From Platanthera guangdongensis (lineage: Eukaryota; Streptophyta; Magnoliopsida; Asparagales; Orchidaceae), in NCBI GenBank assembly GCA_039583875.1, contig CM077153.1, positions 116,742,568 to 116,806,567 of the forward strand: a DNA stretch of 64,000 nt, in the 5' to 3' direction. Shown piece after piece: positions 44,507-55,852 of this stretch. The notes under the pieces are model-generated. The model did no database searches. It saw only the letters and a list, made by a program, of their open reading frames with translations, and was not told the origin of the DNA. The translations under genes were made by a program, and so were the position numbers. Position 1 is the stretch's first letter. The number at the start of each line of letters is the position of its first letter.

Positions 44507-47500
44507 TGTAAGACCCCATTTTTTTCTTTTAAAACCCCGGGGTCTTATGCCTAGAACCGCCGTTTTGCGGTGACACCGACACTCGGGAAGGTTGTCACTA
44601 CAAAACGTAGATCCTGCCAGCCTTTACGATCACAAAAAAGAAGAGAAGTATACACAAAGTTTGGATAAAACTAAGTCCACAATCACATGTAATATATGTA
44701 AAGAAAAATCACATCAAGTACACATATAATAAAAGTACTGAAATAAAACAGTACAAGGAAATATAAACGGGCTCAAGCCCGGTACATCAAATCCTCACTA
44801 CAACCACTCACGGAAGCTAAGTAACTAATCACTCACGGAACCAGTAGCTGGTGCTCTTGTGCTAGACTCTCCAACCTCCATGAGCACCATACTCTGCTGG
44901 TGTTGTGTCCCCTATTGCTGCTCCCTGTCTCCCATCCGGAGTCCCTAGAATGTTGTGGTCCAAAAACCGTTAGTCAAAAATACTAAGTCTTATCATCCCC
45001 TCCCCTCCCTCATGGCTTTTAGGCACCGAGCGGGGAGGAGGAAAGGGAAGCTATGAAGGTGGAGAGTAAGCAGAGCAGGTGACGGTGGAACTATTCTAGT
45101 AGTTAATTATAATGTATATATAGTTAAAGAAGAAAGGTACAAGCTAGCAGTTCTATGATAGTAAGCAGTAAGGTAATCAAGTAGAACGAGCAGCACATGT
45201 AAAAAACACATACTAAAAAGTAAGTAACCTTAATTTATATGAATGTCCATAGAAACTTATAAGTTAAGGAGTCTTCTGCAAGGCTCCCATCGTATAAAAA
45301 GTCACATACTGATTTATACGATGGAGTGTCAGATTTAAATACAAGTACGAGTATAGTGCTATGTTATGCCATGATTCATGCATGTGCAACTCACGCACAT
45401 GACTCTATGCACACAGACCTTAGGTTCCCCCCATTTGGGCAGCTAGCTTCACTCCCAGGAACCTCCTTAGTGGCAAACGGAGACAGTGGGTCGGGCCCCC
45501 ACTCCTAGGCGGGTATCCACACTACCAGGCCTAACCTTTACATACGCCTCTAGAACGATACAACCTAGAGTCACCACGTACTAATGCTGGCCATATCCAC
45601 CAGACTTTCTTTGGCTAAGTGTCAACCACACCCGCCGAGTTAGCGTATCGATGTTGGTGTGAAAGGTCATCCGATACCGAAGACACACCACCTTATTTAT
45701 GTATCCAAATCCTTCCGAGCCACCGGCTCCCCGGACTATCCCGTCCGTTACATCTACCTTCCGAACCTACCGTTCGGATGTCTAATCAAACCAGCCTAAC
45801 CAAACTCCCAAGGTACCAGGGTGTGTGAATTGTGAAACCCTGCTTATACTAATTGCTGTTAAATATTGATTTTACTTACGGTTTAGGTTAACCAGGACTG
45901 CCCAAGGTATTCCCCGTGAAGGGCTCTCGATGGCACTAGGAACTACGATGGGCTGAAGCCCAAAACTCCCTTTCACAAGACACTTAATGTTATTGGTTAA
46001 CACCCAATTCCCGATCCTTTTTTAATATTACTCTGAATTTAACCCTAGTGTGTTTTGACTCTCTCTCTCCGCGAGAAAGACGATCTTTCGTCGAATCCAA
46101 GCACCACCTACTCTAGTTATCCTTTCATAATTCCCAATGATGAACTCCTTGGTACCTGACCTCAACCAATAACCTAGTATCCAACTCTCTGAGTTCATTT
46201 TGCAGTTTTACTATGTGCAGACCATCCTAGGCTATATGATGTACATGATAGGAGGTACTCCATATTTTCTTCCAAAAGCCTTAAGATAATTAATGGGGGT
46301 CTATCATGTCATGATTAGCCTAAATCCAGAAATATATAATTTTCTAATTAAATTTGGCATTTAATTAATTTTTCCCAAAATTAATCCATGGGTGATTTGA
46401 ACATGAAGTACTAGATTTACTTAGGGTAGGGTCATTAAAAAATAATCAACACTGTAGGTTAACAAGATATCAGTGAATGCTAAATATCATAAACTTTCAT
46501 AAAACATTTAACCTCTAAATATTTATTTGAAAATAATTCATATTAATAGGGGTATTGAGGGAAGTACCAAAAATACTAGTCCCAAAATTCCTAAAAAATT
46601 AGCAGAGCTACATTATAATCATAAAACTTCACTTCCTAAGTTTCATGAAATTCCCAAGTAAGTAGACCAGGTAAAAGATTATCCTAAGAAAAACCATCAT
46701 AAGACACTTTATGAAGACACACCCTTGTAAACTCAATTAAAAAACATTTAATTATTTTTCCATGCTTCTATATGGCATAATATGTTCCTTGACTAAGTAT
46801 CACAATTTTTTAGCAAGCTATGATATTTATTTTCTATTTATCCAAGTAAGGTGCACTAGTTTACTTTACAAAGGAGGTACTACTAATAAATCTTCAACCA
46901 CTCCAAATAAAATACTAGTGCTGCCTAATGACATTTGATTATCTATTACAGAATTTCAAGCCATTCTATCACATAAAAATCATGATTTCATCATTAACAT
47001 TAAAAGGGCAATATGGAAGTTACTACTACAAGAATCATCAACTGATCTCTAAACACCATAAGATAATTAACAGAGGCTAATAATACTATGAAATTGTCCA
47101 TGTCAAAATATCATTAAGATTTAAGGTCATTTGACCCATAAGATAATTTCTAGGGTTTAAAGTCATAAATGCTTATTAAGTCGTATATGTGGGGTACATG
47201 TGTCTAAGTACCACCATATCCCTTCTTAGGGCATTTAACCACCCTAGGATCTCATGGACTGATCCCCAAGTCCATCCAAGAACATAACCCTCAATGTCCT
47301 TCACAGGCCCCCAAAGTTCATCCTTAGGGTTAGAACTAGGGTCCTACGGCTAATCTACCCTAAACCACCCCATAATCCATATGAGAGTGTTAAATGTCAT
47401 GTCAAACCAGTGGCCAAAATTTCAACCTCTGTTGAGCTGGTTTGGCCACTCAAACCCACAAGGGGCACTTTGACCTAAATACCCCCTTTAGGGCAAGGCT

Positions 47501-49653
47501 AGGGTTTGCTTATTTCCAAACTAAATCATCACCAAATGGGATGAAAATTTATACAGAGCCTTATGATGACTCCAGCGATCTGTCACCAAAATTTGGGAGT
47601 GTTTGGAGGTCATTAGACCTATTAAATAATTCCTACATAGATTATTAAATTCCTACAAAAACTTTAGGAAAATGTTTTCCAAAAACCCCAATTTTACATA
47701 TGTTCTAGGTATAGGTAAGAATGATCCCCATCCAAAATTTCAAGTCATTTGGACAGATGGATTGATGGGGGCACTCAAAATAGTCTTTGGTCTAGCCTAG
47801 GTATAGTACTCACCAAAATGAGTGCTGTAGTCAAACCGCTTACCCAAATTGGTTAAAACAAATTTTAAATTATAGTAGACCCATAGATCTACAATTTGCA
47901 TGTTGATAACTCTTTCTGAAACAACACCTAAGTATTTTTAATATTTAATTTAAAAACAGCCCAGAAACGGGGCAGAAATTAATAAAACAAGAATTATTAA
48001 GATCAGATCCAACACAGATCTTAAAGCAAATCCAACACCTCCTCTTCATATTCTTCCTACAGCCAAGGGCTGGGATTGCCCGAACCTGGAGCAACTTCCA
48101 AGCCATTTTCCCGGCCATCCAACCACCTCCCTGGCCGTCCACCACCGCCGCCACCTTCGTTGAGGTGGAGGCTATCGCCGGGCGGCGGCATGGCCGCCGG
48201 AGGGGTGATTTTCGGCGAACCCGACCCATTTTTTTCATGGAAAATCAGGAAAAATCCTCACCCAATCTGGATCATTTGAGCCCGATTCTCATCCTAAAAT
48301 ATTCCTAAGATCTATCCATAGAAGGAGTAGAGGAGGACCTGAAATTGCGTTTGCCGATGGGTTTGGTGGTGGTGCGCCATGGCCAGATTTTGGAGCTTCG
48401 GGTGTTCTGCAATAGCACTACCAAATGGCTCAAAACCATCATGAAAGATGTGGAAACGACTCCTCTGGTACTAAGAAAGCTTTTAAAATTGCTAAATGGG
48501 GGAGAGGAAGGGTGTAGCACCAATGGCCATTATTGGCCATGAAGGTGAAAATTTCGGCCATGGAGTATTCACTGGATTCAGCCCCTATGTGGCTGGCTAA
48601 GGCTGTTGATCTTCTCAAAACTGATGGGGAAATGAATCCAGCTTGAAGAGAGGAGCTCTTGGCCTTCCTATGTCATGAATGGCCTTCACTCCCCACCTTC
48701 TCCCTCCTCCATTAAAGGGGAAAAATGAAGCTTTTCTCTCTCCTAGTCATCAAGGCTGATTTTGATGTCTCCTCTATCCTATTGCCAGCCCACTAACTCA
48801 TATTAATAATAAAAATGAGGTTAGCCCAAGTGGGGGAAATGGGTTTGAGCTTGGGTTAGCCCATTTGGGCTAATTTGACCTAACACTATAATAGAGTTGA
48901 CCTTGGTCAACATGATCATTTGGGTTGACCCCAATGGGTCCTTGGTGACCCATTGGCCTCCCCTAAGGTTTAGGAAGACTTGGGTAGGGTTGGTGGGGCA
49001 TCTTGGGGGTCACTTGACCCTTAGTTAGTGCACTTTGACCCTTTTTGAAGCTAGGGTTGACTTGGGTCAACTTATCCTCTTTGGTTGACCCCAATGGATC
49101 CTTGGTGACCCATTGGCCTCCCCTAAGATCTAGGAAGGGTTGGGTAGGGTTGTCTTGGCACTTTGGAGGTCACCTGCCCTTAGGAAGGATACTTTGACCA
49201 AATTAGGGTTAGGGTTGACTTTGGTCAACCTAGACTCTTGGGTTGACCCCAATGGATCCTTGGTGACCCATTGGCATAACTTTAGGGTTAGGAAGGCATG
49301 TGTGGGGTTTACTTAGCTAAGGGAAGGTAAATGGACCCTAAGTAGGCCAGTTTGACCCATTTAGGGTTAGGGTGGACTTAAGCCAACTTGGATACTTTGC
49401 CTATCCCCGTTGGGTCCTTAGTGACCCTATAGAACACTCAAGGGAGTTTAGGGTGTTGTGGTGGGGTAATGAAATCAAGTTGAAGCCCTAAGGTCAAACC
49501 CTAAGTCTGGTAGTGAGGTTGTGCTATAGGCAGACCAAGGTGATTTTCACCTTGGTCCTTGTTCACTTGGTCCTTTGAGCTTCTTATGGTTTTATCATGA
49601 CCCAGTCATGAAAAAACCATTCCTAGGGGTCTAGTTGTTTGATGGATGTCACA
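44507..49653 (-). repeat. 3' LTR of element K (5.1 kb)
   Basis: On the minus strand it runs from TGTGACATCCATC (49653) to GGGGTCTTACA (44507). Segments around 45240-45560 match the E LTR (the CTTATAAGTTAAG pair and adjacent sequence). It contains a ~158-bp tandem array and long AT-rich non-coding tracts (45840-48000). Small open frames here show no domain. Confidence 0.82.
48895..49440. repeat. ~158-bp tandem repeat in K LTR with GTTGACC/GGTCAAC motifs
   Basis: Four units starting near 48895, 49055, 49212 and 49371 (periods 160, 157, 159), the last diverged. Each opens with GTTGAC-xx-GGTCAAC-type inverted repeats and includes TTGGTGACCCATTGG. Located in the first ~760 bases of the LTR. Confidence 0.88.
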
Positions 49654-50137
49654 AATTCCAATATATGAAAATAAAAAGTTCGTCCCCGAAATTAAAGTTA
49701 AGCCTACGAGGTTTCTACGGAAGTAAAAGTATGTAACATCCCAAGGAGTTGAAGGTATACCTGACTCGAAAAGTTTCGGGTACTTTTGCTGCATCAAGTA
49801 CTATGGCTCCCAAGTGTGCTCCACTTGCCCATGGTTTCTCCACAGAACCTTGACTAGCGGAACCTTCTTGCGTTGCAAGACCCGCATCGCCGTATCATCG
49901 ATCCTGATCGGCTCCACGCTGACTGATCGATCTGAGACCACCGGGCTGTCTACAGTCGAAATCAGCTCCTCAGGGCGTAGTAGAGCCCTCCTAAGTGAAG
50001 AGACGTGGAAGATGTCGTGCAATCCCGCCAACTCCGGCGGTAGCTCCAGTCTATAAGGCAAGGGGCCGATCTGCTCCAGGATCCTATAAGGCCCCATGTA
50101 TCTCGGACTGAGCTTCTTTTGCCGGTGAACCCGCGAG
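49654..50137 (-). pseudogene. pol: K pol C-terminal part (GPY/F and chromodomain-like tail)
   Basis: KKLSPRYMGPYRILEQIGPLPYRLELPPELAGLHDIFHVSSLRRALL, in two parts KKLSPRYMGPYRILEQIG and PLPYRLELPPEL, is the GPY/F module. The chromodomain-like tail (PLVKVLWRNHGQVEHTWEP) follows and stops at 49801-49803. The frame then runs on toward the LTR without the stop seen in E. A CGGGGACGAA motif is at ~49680. The frame resumes at 58787 on the other side of L. Confidence 0.85.
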
Positions 50138-50829
50138 TGATAAGCCCGAAATCCGCGACCTGCTCGCACAGCTTTCCAGACCGGGCGGCCTGACCTTTCA
50201 AGCCGCCAGGCCTCCCAATTCGGGCGGTCACCACATGGCAGCCTGACCGGCTAGTCACGTCCCAGATCAACTCATCTAGTCATCACCAGCGCTAGCCCTG
50301 CTCAGCGGCAAGCCCCGGGACCCAGCAGTCAACTCGCCAGACGGAATCCGCCAAGCCGTGCGGCTTCCCTGCTTTCTCGTTTTCTTTCTCATTTGCTTCC
50401 CCTCACCTCTGTCCGGTTCTCCTGTACCTCGGGCAGCTGGTAACTTTAGCCCTGCCCGCTTGGGCAGGCCCCTGAGCCTATAAATAGGGGGAGGGTGCAC
50501 TCCCCAAGACACGCTGACTTGTATCCAGGAGCTCGCCTGTTAAGAGCTGCGGTCTCAAGTCTAGTGTTTTGCGGCTTGTAGTCCGGCCGGCTTCTGATTT
50601 TACTCCTTCGTGTAACTGTTTCTCATTTTAAGTAAAGGAAAGCCCGCCACAAGAGTGGAATTTAAGCCGCGGCGGGCGAACTCTGCTGTTGCCGCTGCCA
50701 GCGGCGTCTTTTCCTGCCCTTTAGCTGCGACCGCTAGTAACCGTCTAGTCGACAGTCTCCCCTTTTCCCCCGGTGTTCGAACCGTTAGCTGGTGGTGCCC
50801 GACTTCCTGTCCGTTTTCGTGCATCAACA
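50138..50829 (+). repeat. 5' LTR of L
   Basis: TGATAAGCCCG to GTGCATCAACA. TATAAATA at 50479-50486 is followed by a GGGGGAGGG stretch. CCGGGCGG/CCGCGCGG motifs lie upstream. Confidence 0.93.
50479..50486 (+). promoter_or_regulatory. Sense TATA box of L LTR
   Basis: TATAAATA within GCCTATAAATAGGGGG, a canonical plant TATA context. The 3' LTR copy is at 58431-58438. Confidence 0.8.
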
Positions 50830-51106
50830 GTCAACACGCGACCTTCAGATCTCGACTAGTCGATGAAATTAGCGGTCTAGGCAGTCAGACCACTCTAGCC
50901 TCTAGAGTTCGGCGCCCTGTCGAGCAAGCCGCGACTTCGCCGGCTAGGGTTTTTCAGCCCGCATCCAGCACTGTAGAACCTGCCATTCTATCCGCTCGCT
51001 TTTCCGCCGGTCTTCTTATCGGTTTGCAGTGTCGTCTAGCCGTCAGCTTAAGCCGCCACTATTCTGCGGTCTCTTGAAAAAGTTTGGCTATTTCCCTCTT
51101 TTCAAG

Positions 51107-52219
51107 ATGAATCCTGCAAAGGGTCAGAATAAATCGAGCCACATGTCAGTTGCTACAGATCTCTCAGAAGTGCAGGATTGTTCGTATTTTAATAATGAGT
51201 CCGTTGACCCTCATAGAGAAATTTTTGCAAACAGTGTTGAGCGTGGACTAGAATCTGTTGCAAATGAACCTCTTTATAAGGAAGAAGAAGAGGCCCCTTC
51301 TCCATTCGTTAATCGTATTCAGTGGGATACTGTCTCCGATGACTTCAGAGTGCCGCGTCTCCCGGAGTATTCTCGATGTGATGATCCATTTTCTCACTTG
51401 CAAGCTTTTGAATCAGCTATTTCACTGAGAAACGTGTCAAATGGAGTAAAATGCAAACTCTTTGTTATATCTTTTGGCAATATTGTAAGGGAATGGTTTT
51501 ATAGTCTCCCACCTCGATCGGTAACCAGATTTAAAGATCTTCGAAGTCAATTTATTTCAAGATTCACTATTTACAGGAAGCGAAAAAGGGACGTTGGAGC
51601 TCTCTTCCGAATCAAGCAAGAAATTGACGAGTCTAATCCAGATTTTGTTGATCGGTTTCAAAAGGAGGTTCTGGATGTTTGTAGCGTCCATCAAGACTAT
51701 TACTTGCATGCTTTCATAAATGCACTTCAAGAAGGCCCATTGAAATTCAAGCTCACCACAAAGTATCCCAAAAGCTATGTAGATCTTATTGATATAGTTA
51801 ATAAGTTCATAATAGGCGAAGAGACAAATAAAGGTTATGTTTCGTTCCTGAATCAAATGGCTAAACAATCTCAAGGGACTTCTGGTCACCAGCGATCTAT
51901 TTCCTCCCAAGATGTTTCGCAAGTTAAATATTGCAAGTCTCCTCCTTTTCTCCAGGATAAAACTCCAAAGTGTGAAAAAGGTTCAGGTAAGTATGTTAAG
52001 TTCAAAATTCCTATGGAAGATCTTTTGATAATCATTCAAGGAATGCCTGAGTTCAAGAAGCCTCGGCGTTTGAAATCGAAAATCAAGTATCAGCACGAGG
52101 AGCTTTTTTGCAAGTATCATAAAGATATTGGTCATCTAGCAGAAGATTGCATAGCTCTCAGAGAATTAGCTAATCAACTTGCAAGAGCTGGAAAGTTGCA
52201 AGAATATGTCATTCAGTAA
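51107..52219 (+). CDS. gag: Gag of element L (Tat lineage)
   Basis: 370 codons from MNPAKGQNK; the frame is open further upstream, but this ATG gives a normal length. The Gag core has RLPEYSRCDDPFSHLQAFES, VREWFYSLPPRSVTRFKDL and INALQEGPLKFKL. The end has CKYHKDIGHLAEDC, the C-x2-H/H-x4-C element of Tat Gag, then LRELANQLARAGKLQEYV. No internal stop. It would form particles, but enzymes must come from another element. Confidence 0.85.
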   Translation: MNPAKGQNKSSHMSVATDLSEVQDCSYFNNESVDPHREIFANSVERGLESVANEPLYKEEEEAPSPFVNRIQWDTVSDDFRVPRLPEYSRCDDPFSHLQAFESAISLRNVSNGVKCKLFVISFGNIVREWFYSLPPRSVTRFKDLRSQFISRFTIYRKRKRDVGALFRIKQEIDESNPDFVDRFQKEVLDVCSVHQDYYLHAFINALQEGPLKFKLTTKYPKSYVDLIDIVNKFIIGEETNKGYVSFLNQMAKQSQGTSGHQRSISSQDVSQVKYCKSPPFLQDKTPKCEKGSGKYVKFKIPMEDLLIIIQGMPEFKKPRRLKSKIKYQHEELFCKYHKDIGHLAEDCIALRELANQLARAGKLQEYVIQ

Positions 52220-53573
52220 CTCTCTAAGGCAATCTTCCATTTCTTATTCAGTGGTCCAAGCAGGGTTTCCTCTTTCTTTATATGATAAAAAATGCTTATG
52301 ATCAGAATAGTGTATAAAGTCCCCTTCACAATTGGTATTAATGGGGCATGCTAAAACTTCGGACATATATCCTTTTGCCACATCCTTAACATTGAACAAA
52401 CGTTATCTTTTCATTTGAAGCTTATTCCTTAGCTTTACTTGTAATACCAATATGCATGCATGTAGGGGCAAGAGCCCCTTTTGAATTCTTAAGCCCTCCA
52501 CATCCCGCTTGACATCAGTCGCAGATGTGTAGTAGAAATTCCTCTTGGCCTTCAGTCGCAGACATTGCGTACCTGTCCCGCTTGACTTCAGTCGCAGACA
52601 TTACGTACTTGTCCCGCTTGACCTTCGTCGCAGACATTGCGTACTTGTCCCGCTTGACTTCAGTCGCAGATGTTGCGTACTTGTCCCGCTTGACATCGGT
52701 CGTGGATATTAAGAATTTCAATCCCGCTTATGTGTTCTTTGTGTGGAAAGTACTGCTGCACGCACCTGCCCACATTGACACATAAGTGCATATCTCCATC
52801 TATTCTTGCAGGACAACACGAGCCTATCCGCTATTTCTCGGCTTTATTAAGCGGCCTGTGCCAATTTTTATAATTCAGTACACAGGCCGCCCGGTTACAT
52901 ATTCCGGCTTAAGTTATTTGACTTCCTTGTGCCTACCTGCCGGATTATTATTCATATATTTAGGAACTCGGCCGACTTACGTCCGCCCGTCAAGTCTAGG
53001 CCTGGTCTATCTTATTTGGCTTCCATATATCAATTGCCGGTTTTTTATTCACATGGACAGGAAGTCGGCCGACCTGCTTCAGGCACTTAATTCCTAGCTT
53101 TGATCCGCTGACTTCTATGGTATTAATTATATTAGATCATCAGCGACCTGTCGTCACAAAAATTTTCGGCTTCCATGTGCCAATGTCGGCTTATATTATC
53201 AGAAGCCGCGGTTTCGAATCCCTAGCCGCAATCTTATAGTTCAAAGTCATGGTTTTTTTGGCGACTAAGCAAATGGCAGTGTAAACTATTAACCGCGCGG
53301 CTTATTATTGAGTTATATTCTGAAATAAGCCGCAAGGAAATCTATCTCTCTTACGAATAACTTCGTTGAAGCCGCATTATTGACTCAGACCGGTTTATAT
53401 GCTAACATTCTACAAAATCGGAAGTTATACTGAGACCGGGCGGATTTAAACGAGTAAGAAAAATGAGATGTAGTAAAGAGAAAGGTAAAGTTGCCTTCAT
53501 TTCTATTTAATTAAGTGTTACAAAGCATTAATCGCGCGGTTACAAAAATAATACCGCCGATTTCCAAAAAAGT
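52220..53573. other. Non-coding centre of L
   Basis: No pol remnant is visible. Contents: a 36-bp minisatellite (52506-52712), scattered CCGCGCGG/ACCGGGCGG motifs, and small frames without domains. This is where pol would be in an autonomous Tat element. Confidence 0.7.
52506..52712. repeat. 36-bp minisatellite in L
   Basis: About five to six units of CTTGACTTCAGTCGCAGACA plus 16 bases. Since 36 is a multiple of 3, both strands stay open: on the minus strand (52721-52515) it would encode a 12-residue repeat around SATEVKRDKYAM. No start context supports translation. Confidence 0.8.
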
Positions 53574-55394
53574 TTAGAATACAAAAAACAAGTTAAAGAG
53601 TTTATAATCGCCCGGTTTAAGTTTCTTAGCCGCAGGGGAATCTAAATCACCGCCATCACCGCCATCGACGAAGGATAGAGAGTACCCGCTGCTAGTCGCC
53701 GAGCTCCCTGAACCGCCGGAAGTTGTCGAATCTGGCCGCGCGGTCTCAGATTCTTGACCGCCAGACTCAGACGATGCGCGTGCACTCCGGCTTCCCTGGC
53801 CACCCACTTCCTCGATGTCTTCCTCCTCCTTGCCGACTTCTTCCCCGACCTTGCCCTTGCCCTTGATCGACCTGTACACGTCGGACACCTGCTCTTTTAG
53901 GGTGGGGTAGATGTCGGCACAAGTGAAGTCGGTAGCCAAGCCGCCAAGGTCCCGGAGGCGGTTAAGCGTTCCATCAATCCCCTGGACGAGTTGCGGGAAG
54001 ACGTTGTCCTAGAAGATGGGGTTTGCTGGGTTGTACACTTCCTACAAAAAAAGTAGAGGTAAGGCCGCGCGGTTACATAATGCTAACCGCACGAGTATCT
54101 GTAATGACTTACCGCCACCCTTTCCTTTAGCCGCTTGTTTTCTTCCTGTTGTTCCCCTAACTGCCTCTTCAGGCCGCTATTCTCCTTCATCAGCTGCTTG
54201 TAGGCAAGGCCCATGAAGTGACTTGCCACGAAGCTCCTTGCCCCGACTTGCGCGGCTAGCCGCGGCAGGTCGTCTGGTGGAACTCGGCGCATCGCCCTCA
54301 GGTTGCGCTTGCCATACAGCGTGCCGCCAACCACGCTCGCGTGGCGGCTTACTTCTTCTCCCCACCAGTAGGGGAGGGCGGTGGAGATCATCACTGGCTT
54401 GCCGTCCGGACTCCACCGCAAGGCCGGATCGTCGTGGACGTCCTTCAGGCTGCTGCCCGTTCCTTGCAGCATAAACTCTCCAGAGGAGGCCTCCTCCTCC
54501 TCCTCCACAACTCGCGCCAGCTTGGCCTGCCTCGCTCTCTTCTCTCTTTGAGTGAGAGTCAGGCCGCCAGGAGTCTGCGGCTTGTTTAGCGGAACCGCCA
54601 CAACAGCTGCAAAGAAAAAGGCAATGTTAGATTTCAGGCCGTGCGGCTAAGAATTCAGTTCGGCCGGCTTGGAGCTTACTATCTTCCGCTTCTATTCCTA
54701 CTAACGACGGCAACAGCGGGATGTAGTGGTTTACATCAAGCCGCTCGCCCTTGAAGAAGTTGTAGATCTCCTTCTCCACTCCGTCCAAGCCGCTGCTGCC
54801 GAAGGCGGCCTCTTCGCGGATTTGCGGGTTGATTGACAGCAACCCCAGGTTTCCCTCGAAGATGAGAAACCGCTCGGACCAGTTGGCGATCTTGTTCGCC
54901 AAGTTTACTATCTTCAGCCCTCTGCAGCCGAAGTACAGGTGCCCCCGGAAGATCTTTGTCCCGGAGTCCGGGATAGACCGCACCGAAAAGCATTCCCGGA
55001 AGAGCCTCATAGAGAAGCGGACTCTTTCCGACCTCAGGTAGGAGATGAAGCTATATATCGCGGCTATCGAATTTGGGGGTAGTTGTCCCGGCACAACTCC
55101 GTAATGGTCGAAGACGGCTATGGCCTCCATCATGACCGGGAAGCTGAAGCCGCAGTCAAAGTGGTCGATGGGGAACACGATCTGATTTGCGTGGGAAGAA
55201 TTAATCCGCTCGTCCTGTAGTGGAAGCCGCGCGACCAGCGGACTTCCCTGCATGTGTTTCTCTACGAAATCCTCCAGCTCGGCTTTTGTAAGCCGGCATT
55301 CTTTACGATCAGCAGAGTGGAAAGCGGAGGCCGCGTCAGTCCTAACCGTAGTGGCCTTGTCAGACCGCAACGACTTGGACTTAGCCCGCATCAT
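53574..55394 (-). CDS. Antisense gene beta of L (three exons), gypsy-type 'transposase' domain
   Basis: Predicted exons on the minus strand are 55394-54680, 54607-54113 and 54041-53574. The introns (54679-54608, 72 bp, GTAAGC...TTTGCAG; 54112-54042, 71 bp, GTAAGT...TTGTAG) keep frame. Exon 1 has FPIDHFDCGFSFPVMMEAIA, VPGQLPPNSIAAIYSFI and KIFRGHLYFG, which match the plant 'putative gypsy-type transposon' domain (Pfam Transposase_28 family, by recognition only). Exon 2 ends in a coiled coil (LMKENSGLKRQLGEQQEENKR). Exon 3 is acidic and Ser-rich. One in-frame TAG at 54011-54009 breaks exon 3. The biochemical role of this family is unknown to me. Confidence 0.72.
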
Positions 55395-55428
55395 TTTTGA
55401 TTTGTGATGAAATCTCCAGGGTCAACTC

Positions 55429-55436
55429 TATTTATA
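55429..55436 (-). promoter_or_regulatory. TATA box for antisense gene beta
   Basis: TATAAATA on the minus strand within CTATAAATAGAG, 35-42 bases before the ATG at 55394. The implied leader would be short (about 5-10 bases). Confidence 0.6.
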
Positions 55437-55852
55437 GAAAATCTGTGAAGGTACAATGCCCAACGTCAAATCGCGGCTAGTCATCACGCCGTGCGACCTG
55501 AACCTGCAGGAAATACAGATCAGCTTAGCGACCACGCCGCTGTTTAGCCGTCAGTCCGCACGGCTATACACCTGCACTTGGAATAATTCCATGGCAAATC
55601 CTGTGGATATCAAACTTTCAAGCCGGTGCTCTGTTCGCCAGACCGCGCAGCTACTATCCTATACTTTAGATTTTTCCAGAGCAAAGGAACAGGCATGTGG
55701 ATTATAAATACAAACCGCATAAGTCGCATACAGTTCGCGACATAATAAGATACAACAGTTTACAACAATCAAATTGTCCAACATCCAGCAGAAAAAATAT
55801 ATATTATAACATAATATTCAATTGTCCGCGCGGCTTAGATCGCTCAAACCGC
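55437..55852. other. Spacer between the antisense genes of L
   Basis: About 415 bases with CCGCGCGG-type motifs and AT-rich parts. I saw no coding or RNA feature. Confidence 0.6.

Noticed and set aside
47945..48279. Gly/Pro-rich frames in the K LTR (MPPPGD at ~48195, minus) as a gag exon like that of E
   Set aside because: It lacks the basic MPPRR/MAPKR pattern and a clear conserved donor, so I did not call it.
49190..49380. Telomere-like GGGTTAGGG stretches
   Set aside because: Only two short, isolated copies within the 158-bp repeat of the K LTR; not a telomeric array.
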